Origin: Hydrangea macrophylla
Taxonomy: Eukaryota > Streptophyta > Magnoliopsida > Cornales > Hydrangeaceae
NCBI GenBank assembly: GCA_033977485.1
Contig: CM066990.1
Location: forward strand, 14,698,001 to 14,762,000
Direction: 5' to 3'
DNA length: 64,000 nt
Below the pieces are notes generated by a model. It searched no databases and was not told the origin of the DNA. It saw nothing but the letters and a program-made list of their open reading frames with translations. A program made the translations under genes and the position numbers. Within the stretch, counting starts at the first letter, position 1, and every line of letters begins with the position of its first letter. Of this stretch, positions 57,749 to 64,000 are shown in pieces.

Positions 57749-58990
57749 TGTTTGCTAGTAGTTATGCGCGGGCGTGCCAGAACCAAAAGTGGTTCGGTGT
57801 GTGCAAACTAATTTCCTATATGCTTGAGTCAGTGATACTCAAGGCTTTCAGATCTGACTTCTAAACTAAACGATTGTGTACGGCGAGTAGGAAAGTACCC
57901 TCACCAGAAATCCCTTGGCAGTACTGAAGCACACAAGCCAAATAGTGTATGAGATTACCAAGTAACCAATCACAAACGATTAATAAAATACAGATTTTAT
58001 TAATTGTTTGGAAAATAGAACCAAAGAACAGATTCAGAACAAGCTCTGATCGTTCGTGAGAATGAAAACAGTAAAAGAAAAATAACAAAAGAGGGTAGAC
58101 CTATTTGCTATGAATGCAGAAAGAACATAAAAGTTTGAATGCTGTTGAATGCTTTGTTGAATGTTGTTTTCGAGAATGACGCGGAGTGTCCTTGCAGCTT
58201 GGCCTGCCTCCATATTTATAGCGGCCATGATTGAATTCTGATTAGGAAAGGACTCCTTAGCTTGCGCCTTAAGCTATGTAATTGATTGGTTAGTTAGCAG
58301 AAACCTTCCTTATCTCCCACCCTTGCCTTATCATTATCTTGATTGAAACAATCCCACCATCTTAGGGATCATCTCGTCTAAATCCAGCTGTTAGCGATAA
58401 GATTCTTTCCAAAACGGACTTGGATTTCCCCAAATCTGGGGTGACGTCACAAATGGCAGCTATCACCAGAACCGCCTTACCTCCACTCCCATCGGCCTCA
58501 TGACTGTGACTGAAGACTCATCGGACTCATATAACGTCTGGTCATGTCTTTATGCCCGATAACATCTTTCCAGGTGCTCACGTCCGATCGGGCTCATCCT
58601 ACCCACCTTTATCACTTTCCGTAGGTATGGTGTCCGATCGTTGGTACATTCATGTTCCCTAACTCCCCATCGGGCTCCCATTCTGACAAATGCCCGATGA
58701 AGTCCTCTATTTCTGGCGTCTCAATCGGTCTCCAACGTGTGTCATTGCTCCATTACTTCCACCATTGACGCCCGATAGACCAATGCGGGTCTGATGCTGC
58801 CTATCGGGCTCCATCCCATGGAACATCCGGGTTGCCTTCTCTAAACTTCTGGTGATGCTTCCCCTAAGCCCGATGTCATCACCTACTCCGGACCAACCGG
58901 CCTCTGAAATGCCCATGCCCGACTATCTCTAGGCCCATATCCCCATATCAATCGGGCTGGAAAACCTTCGGCGGTTTTTAGGTGCAAACA
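57749..58990 (-). repeat. solo LTR in the leader of C
   Basis: 1242 bp, TGTTTGC/GCAAACA ends, GTATG at 57744-57748 and 58991-58995. Same length, site and duplication as 35193-36434, so both come from one insertion event before the copies separated. Confidence 0.9.
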
Positions 58991-59813
58991 GTATGTATCC
59001 AAATTTATGAAAAGTGCGGTGATTATCCAAACATGTGATCCTCCTACCCAAAGAATTTTAAATACGTTTTTGGAAGCAAATAGATTTTGGTATCTCTATT
59101 CCAAGGCATTCAATCACTCTTTCAAAATTTTTGGAGTTCACTTTTGGATTAAAATTTCAAATCGACCATATTTGAAGGAAGAACCTAAAAATCTTGGAAC
59201 CCACAATTCTTGAAAAAGTTTGAAAAGTTTACCAACTAAAGTAATGCTTCTTTTTCAAAGCAAAATTCGGACCTAATCACCTTTTTTTTTAAGGAATATA
59301 ATCCAAGAAATCTCTGCAATTAAAGAAATCATTTTCAAAAGCAAGGTTAATCATCTTTTGTTTAGAAATGTTGTTGTTTTCAAAGGAAAACTTCTTAAGG
59401 AATTTTGAAAAGGTCCCATCATCTAGAGGAAATACTTGTTAAATGGATTTCAAAAATTCTAAAACCTTAAAGGGGTAAAAAGGATCACAATGAAAGGAGA
59501 AATTAGCACACTCAATATGGAGGAGGATTTTATGTGCTTATGTGTTTATGTGTTAGGATTAGAATTTTCTTTTATTTAGCATATAGAATAGGCACACACA
59601 CACACATGCATTTGCATCCGTATGGCATATGAATCATTCATGAAAGCATATAAATCAATAATAAAAGTAAAAGGTAAACAAATAATGTTGAAAAGGGAGA
59701 AAAAGTTGTTAAAGTAAAATAACTGAAACAAATATGATTGTAGGTAAAAGATAGAATCAACTACGAGCATAGCCTGGTACAGAGATTCTACTGCAAGACT
59801 AGTGAGAAAAGAG

Positions 59814-60982
59814 ATGGCACAAGAGGCTAATGCAAGGGAGATGGCAGAGTTAAGGACAATGGTGGAACAGTAAGCGGGACAAATGACTAGAATGATGACC
59901 ATGATAGAAGCACTAGCACGACAGCAGCCAGGCAATGATCCTCCTCACAGGGATGAAGATTGGTTTGATGAAACAGAAGGGATTGAAGCAAGGGAGAAAC
60001 TAGAAAAAGAAAGGGCTGAGAAAGACAAGTTGATGACTGAGAAAATGGAGAAGTTGGAAAGGGTGGTCCGAAAGGCCCATGGAGTTGACACCTATTTGTT
60101 GGAGTTAGAAGGGTTGTATGAGGGGGTTTGTGAGGTATTGCCCGCAGGATTTAAAATGCCTGTATTCGACAAGTTTGATGGAACAGGGAACCCTCGTAGC
60201 CACATCAGAATGTGTGTAGGGGCATTTCAGCCTAGCGGTCTAAGCACGGTCATGATGGCAGTCTTGTTTCAACAGACGTTAACTGGGGCTGCTTTGTCTT
60301 GGTATCTCACTCTGGAACCAGGGAAGACTAGAAATTGGGAAGAAGTGGTAAAAGCATTTGTGGCCCAATACGAATACAATCAAGATCTGGATGTTACTAT
60401 CAGGGATTTGGAGACTACCCGACAGGGGAACAAAGAATCTTTTGCTGAATTTCTAAGCCGATGGAGAGAAATGCTGTTAAGATGATACAAAGGCCGACTG
60501 AAAAAGAGCAAATCCGAATGCTGATGAAGAACCTCCAACCCGTCTATCAGGAGAAGATGAGGTTCCAATCCCTCAATACCTTCACCGAGGTGTTCGATGT
60601 AGGAACCAGAATCGAAGACGCGATACAGGAAGGGGTCATCAAAAAAGAGGAGCCAGTGAACAGGTACAGACGACCGAACTATGGAGCAGGAGGAGGACAT
60701 TCGGGAGGTCATTCAGGGTCTACGGATGTGAACGCACTGAGCGAACCTGAGAAAAAGTTTGATATAACCAGAAATTACCCAAAGAGGGGAGGGGATAAGC
60801 CTTTAAGGAGGTTTTCAGAGTTGGGAGTATCTTTGTCCATGGCTCTCGATAGGCTGGTAGCAAAAGGACATCTTCGCCTACTGGAGCCACGACCCAGACC
60901 AAATCCACCACCTCCGAATTTCAAATCTGATTATATTGCAAGTTCCATCAGGAGCAGGGGCACTCAACTGACCGGTGTTTAA
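59814..60982 (+). pseudogene. gag of copy C
   Basis: Starts like A (ATG at 59814) but CAA is TAA at 59871, one G is lost near 60466-60470 (SRWR then frame change), and the frame ends at 60982 before the knuckle, as in A. The first two changes are private to C. Confidence 0.88.
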
Positions 60983-61854
60983 GGCTAAGGCATGAGATTC
61001 AAGATTTGATTGACAAGAAAATAATATCCGAACCACCCACCAACCCGCCAAATGTTACCAGAAATCCGCTACCAGAACATCATGCCGTGCCAGTACCCAG
61101 AATTTACTACTTGGGAAATGAGGAGAGCTCTTTTGACCCATCAGCATTGATCACTAAGCTGGGAAGTCCGAGAAAAGCTTATCAGATGTTGGAGGGCTCG
61201 CAAATCTGCACTCTAAAAGGGTTGGTAGATGAAGGCAAAGGGAAAGAAATAGAAGGGACTGTTGACGCAGATTGGTGGGCACCGGAAGCTGACAATTCAC
61301 TTTGGTACAAAGGGGACAGTATTCAGGATCCTAATAAAGTTAAGGAGGACCTTTGGTATGAAAGTGAGGAGGAAGGTTTGAAAATTGTTGAAACACAAGA
61401 TAGACTTTGGGTCAAAGAAGGTATTAGTCACCTCACACGATCTGGGAAGCATTTTAAACCACACGAACTTGAGGAGGATCATCCGGAACAAGAAATGAAT
61501 AATTAAAAAGGGAAACTGAATGAGGAAGAAGAGGAGGACAGAGTCTTAAGACAGATGAAGAAGACACAGGCCAATATCACTATTTGGGGGTTGCTAATCG
61601 CTTCCAAGCGTCATAGGCAAGCAGTCCTTGACGCTCTCAATCAGTCGGATGTTTCCATCGATGTTACTCCGGAAGATCTCATCGGCATGATCGGCAGAAG
61701 CCCAACCCTGGCTATATCATTCTCTGAAGCTGACTTACCTCCTGGGGGACCTTTTTTCAATAAGCCGTTGCACATCACCATTGAGTGCCTAGGAAATTCT
61801 CTACCTGCTTGTCTCGTCGACAACGGGTCTGCATTAAATGTATGCCCTTTTTGA
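60934..61854 (+). pseudogene. NC knuckle to protease start of copy C
   Basis: Same -1 frame as 38380-39300 of A, with the same TGA after VCPF at 61852-61854. It has a private TAA at 61503 (GAA in A) within the acidic linker. The active-site VDNGS is intact. Confidence 0.85.
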
Positions 61855-64000
61855 ACAGCTAAAAGGATGGGGCTCGATGAATCTACATTTATACCATCGG
61901 AACAAAAGGTGAGGGCTTATGATAACACTCTACGGGCAGTAATGGGGATCATCTTTCTGAATCTCTCTGTCGGGACTGGTGAAAGGGAAACAGAATTCCA
62001 AATCATTGACATTCCTGCATCATTTAACCTGCTTTTGGGAAGGCCGTTGCTTGATAGTTTGGGTGCCATTCCATCAACCATCCATCAGAAAGTTAAGTAC
62101 ATTTGGAAAAACAAGGTATGTGATCTTCTGGGGGATAGCTGGATAAATGTGTCTGGGGCCTCATCAAGTGCTCCGATTTTAGAAGTACAGATACAAGAAG
62201 GTGAAGCAAGTTTCGGTGGGTTTGAGTTCATTAACGTCATAGAAGAGGGGAAGCCGAAGGAGTTTTTACCACTGTATTTTGATCAATACGCCAGTCCATT
62301 GGTGGCCGGGATCATGAGAAAAATGGGGTTCTTCCTAGGGATGGGTTTAGGTAAGAAACACCAAGGACTGTCAGAATTCCCAAGTATCGTCACACAAACC
62401 CACACCCATGGGCTAGGATACTCGCCAACCAAGGAAGAGTTGAAGAAGAAGAAGAAAGCAACGGATGCACCGATGGAACCATACCTGAAAACTCTTAATG
62501 GGTACTTCGTCAAGAAGGGAGAAGATTTTCCGTTTTGTGGTTTTCCGGAGCCGTGGATGGATGAAGCAGAGAAGCGTATGAAGCCAGGACTCGAGATTTT
62601 CTTTGCGCATGACTTTTCTGAGTATGAGGACCCTTATCTTCAGCAGCCTGAAAAATCTGCCGTTACTCAGGACTGGGTCTGTACTATGGATGGCTCGGCA
62701 ATGAAGAACCTGGTAGAAGGAGGATACAAGAAGATCAAAAAAGGGACCTCTGCAGAGAGCAAAGATGAAGGAGAGGAGAGTCGGGATAAAGAAGACAGTA
62801 ATGAGAATAAAGAAAGGGAGAAATCAGAGTACGAAGGGAAGCCAGAAGAAGTAGAAATAGAGGAGATTACTCAGGAAGAGGAACGGGAAGATCATTTCAT
62901 AGCTGATATGGGAGGGGAAAGTAAGAAAGAGTGGGTCTTTGAGTCTAGTGATAGGTACCCCCCTCACCCAGAGTCTGTATCGGCCCAAATGAGGCGTCTT
63001 TCCATTTCTATGTCTGTTGTAATTGCTCCCAAGAAAGTTAATGAGAATGTGACTAATTCTGCTTACTTGACTGCGCATAATAATAACTGTGATGCATGTA
63101 ATGAAAATGATGAAATACCTCATGAATTGCAAAAACTAATTGAAAAAGAAAATGAACCTGCATGCAAAATCATGGAAAGCACTTTAATCATTAATTTGGG
63201 AAATGAAGATAATCCACAAAATGTTTCTATTGGCTCCACACTTAATAATGAGGAAAGCGAAGAATTAATCAATCTATTAAAAGAATTCAAAGATGTCTTT
63301 GCATGGTCCTATGATGATATGCCAGGAATTGATCCAGAAATTGTCCAACACCATATTCCCCTTTTTCCAAATTCGAAACCCGTGAAACAAAAATTGAGGC
63401 GAATGAGGCCTGAATGGGCGCTTAAAGTGAAAGAGGAGGTTGAAAAGCAACTGAAGGCTGGATTCTTGATTGTAACCGAGTATCCTGATTGGGTTGCCAA
63501 TATTGTACCGGTTCCTAAAAAGGATGGTCGTGTTAAGGTTTGTGTAGATTTCCGAGATTTGAACAAAGCTAGCCCTAAGGATGATTTCCCTTTACCCCAC
63601 ATCGACGTATTAGTAGATAATACCGCAGGGCATGAACTTCTATCTTTCATGGATGGGTTTTCAGGGTATAACCAGATCTTGATGGTACCAGAGGATAGAG
63701 AGAAAACAACTTTTATCACACCTTGGGGGACAAACTGTTATAGAGTTATGCCGTTTGGGCTTAAGAATGCAGGTGCAACTTACCAGAGAGCTGCCACCAC
63801 ATTATTACATGACATGATTCATAAAGAAGTAGAAGTATATGTGGATGACATGCTAGTAAAATCCAAAGAAAGGGGAGGGCATCTGGAGGCATTAAGAAAG
63901 TTTTTCGGAAGGCTGAGAAAGTTCGGGATGAGGCTAAATCCGCAAAAATGCACCTTTGGGGTCACCACTGGGAAACTACTAGGGTTTCTGATCACCCAGA
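61855..64000 (+). pseudogene. pol of copy C (partial, to mid-RT)
   Basis: Open from after the TGA to the window end. It has the protease end, G-patch-like segment (FFLGMGLGKK, P to L versus A) and RT through YVDD (~63838) to LLGFLITQ. A few substitutions against A (for example TNCYRV for TYCYRV). No stop is seen in this part, but the upstream breaks make the polyprotein defective. Confidence 0.88.

Larger units (their letters stand above)
57172..64000 (+). mobile_element. Tat-type copy C, internal region, cut by window end
   Basis: A near-identical copy of 34616-41459: primer site, leader with the same solo LTR, gag, NC-protease and pol to RT. It shares the gag frameshift and the protease TGA with A and has private nonsense changes. 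The rest, including any antisense genes and the last LTR, lies outside. Confidence 0.93.

Overview
The window is intergenic, transposon-filled DNA from a plant nuclear genome, most likely a eudicot. The evidence is Ty1/copia pol relics, several Ty3/gypsy elements of the Tat/Ogre lineage (second 'archaeal-type' RNase H after RT-RNase H, tRNA-Arg-type primer site, long satellite-bearing 3' UTR) and an antisense plant-mobile-domain gene with spliceosomal introns. I see no ordinary host gene and cannot name the species from sequence alone.

Left part (1-7615). A decayed plus-strand copia pol end and its 3' LTR (1-~2345) abut a minus-strand Tat remnant 'D' (truncated LTR, PPT, satellite-bearing 3' UTR, ~2346-5920). 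A minus-strand copia element follows (3' LTR 5921-6774, pol end 7289-7615). Its pol is split by a complete Tat-type insertion 'B' (7616-21922, 5-bp target duplication TCTGC) and resumes at 21923-23458. B has two ~2.8-kb LTRs but no RT, RNase H or integrase. It carries a reduced gag-like ORF that is itself broken by a 1642-bp solo LTR, so the nesting is three deep.

Middle (23459-31201). Unassigned DNA is followed by a minus-strand LTR-like tract holding a 655-bp solo LTR with TTAAC duplications. After that come two minus-strand Tat LTR tracts, 'E' (27681-29730, with its primer site) and 'F' (29731-31201).

Right part (31202-64000). A large Tat element 'A' runs LTR (31202-34615), internal region, LTR (53763-57171). 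The second LTR is followed directly by another primer site and internal region ('C', cut by the window end). A and C are therefore in tandem and share an LTR, as expected from unequal recombination. A encodes gag, NC-protease, RT, RNase H, second RNase H and integrase, broken by one frameshift and two stops. Downstream, on the opposite strand, lie two captured genes. Gene 1 (360 codons, DUF7745-like) has been split by a solo LTR. Gene 2 is an apparently intact 579-residue plant-mobile-domain (PMD) gene whose six coding exons are all in phase and joined by GT-AG introns.

The points most worth following are: (1) the antisense genes have TATA promoters carrying the same GGCACTCA/TGAGTGCC-type palindrome arrays as the LTR U3 regions; (2) a two-hairpin RNA element near the LTR 3' end shows compensatory changes and GNRA-type loops across families; (3) the primer site extends about 50 nt as an antisense copy of a tRNA-Arg 3' half, with changes at the two positions expected to be modified in the tRNA; (4) repeated structured motifs occupy the 3' UTRs. 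Functions are inferred from sequence reading only; no search or fold was run.
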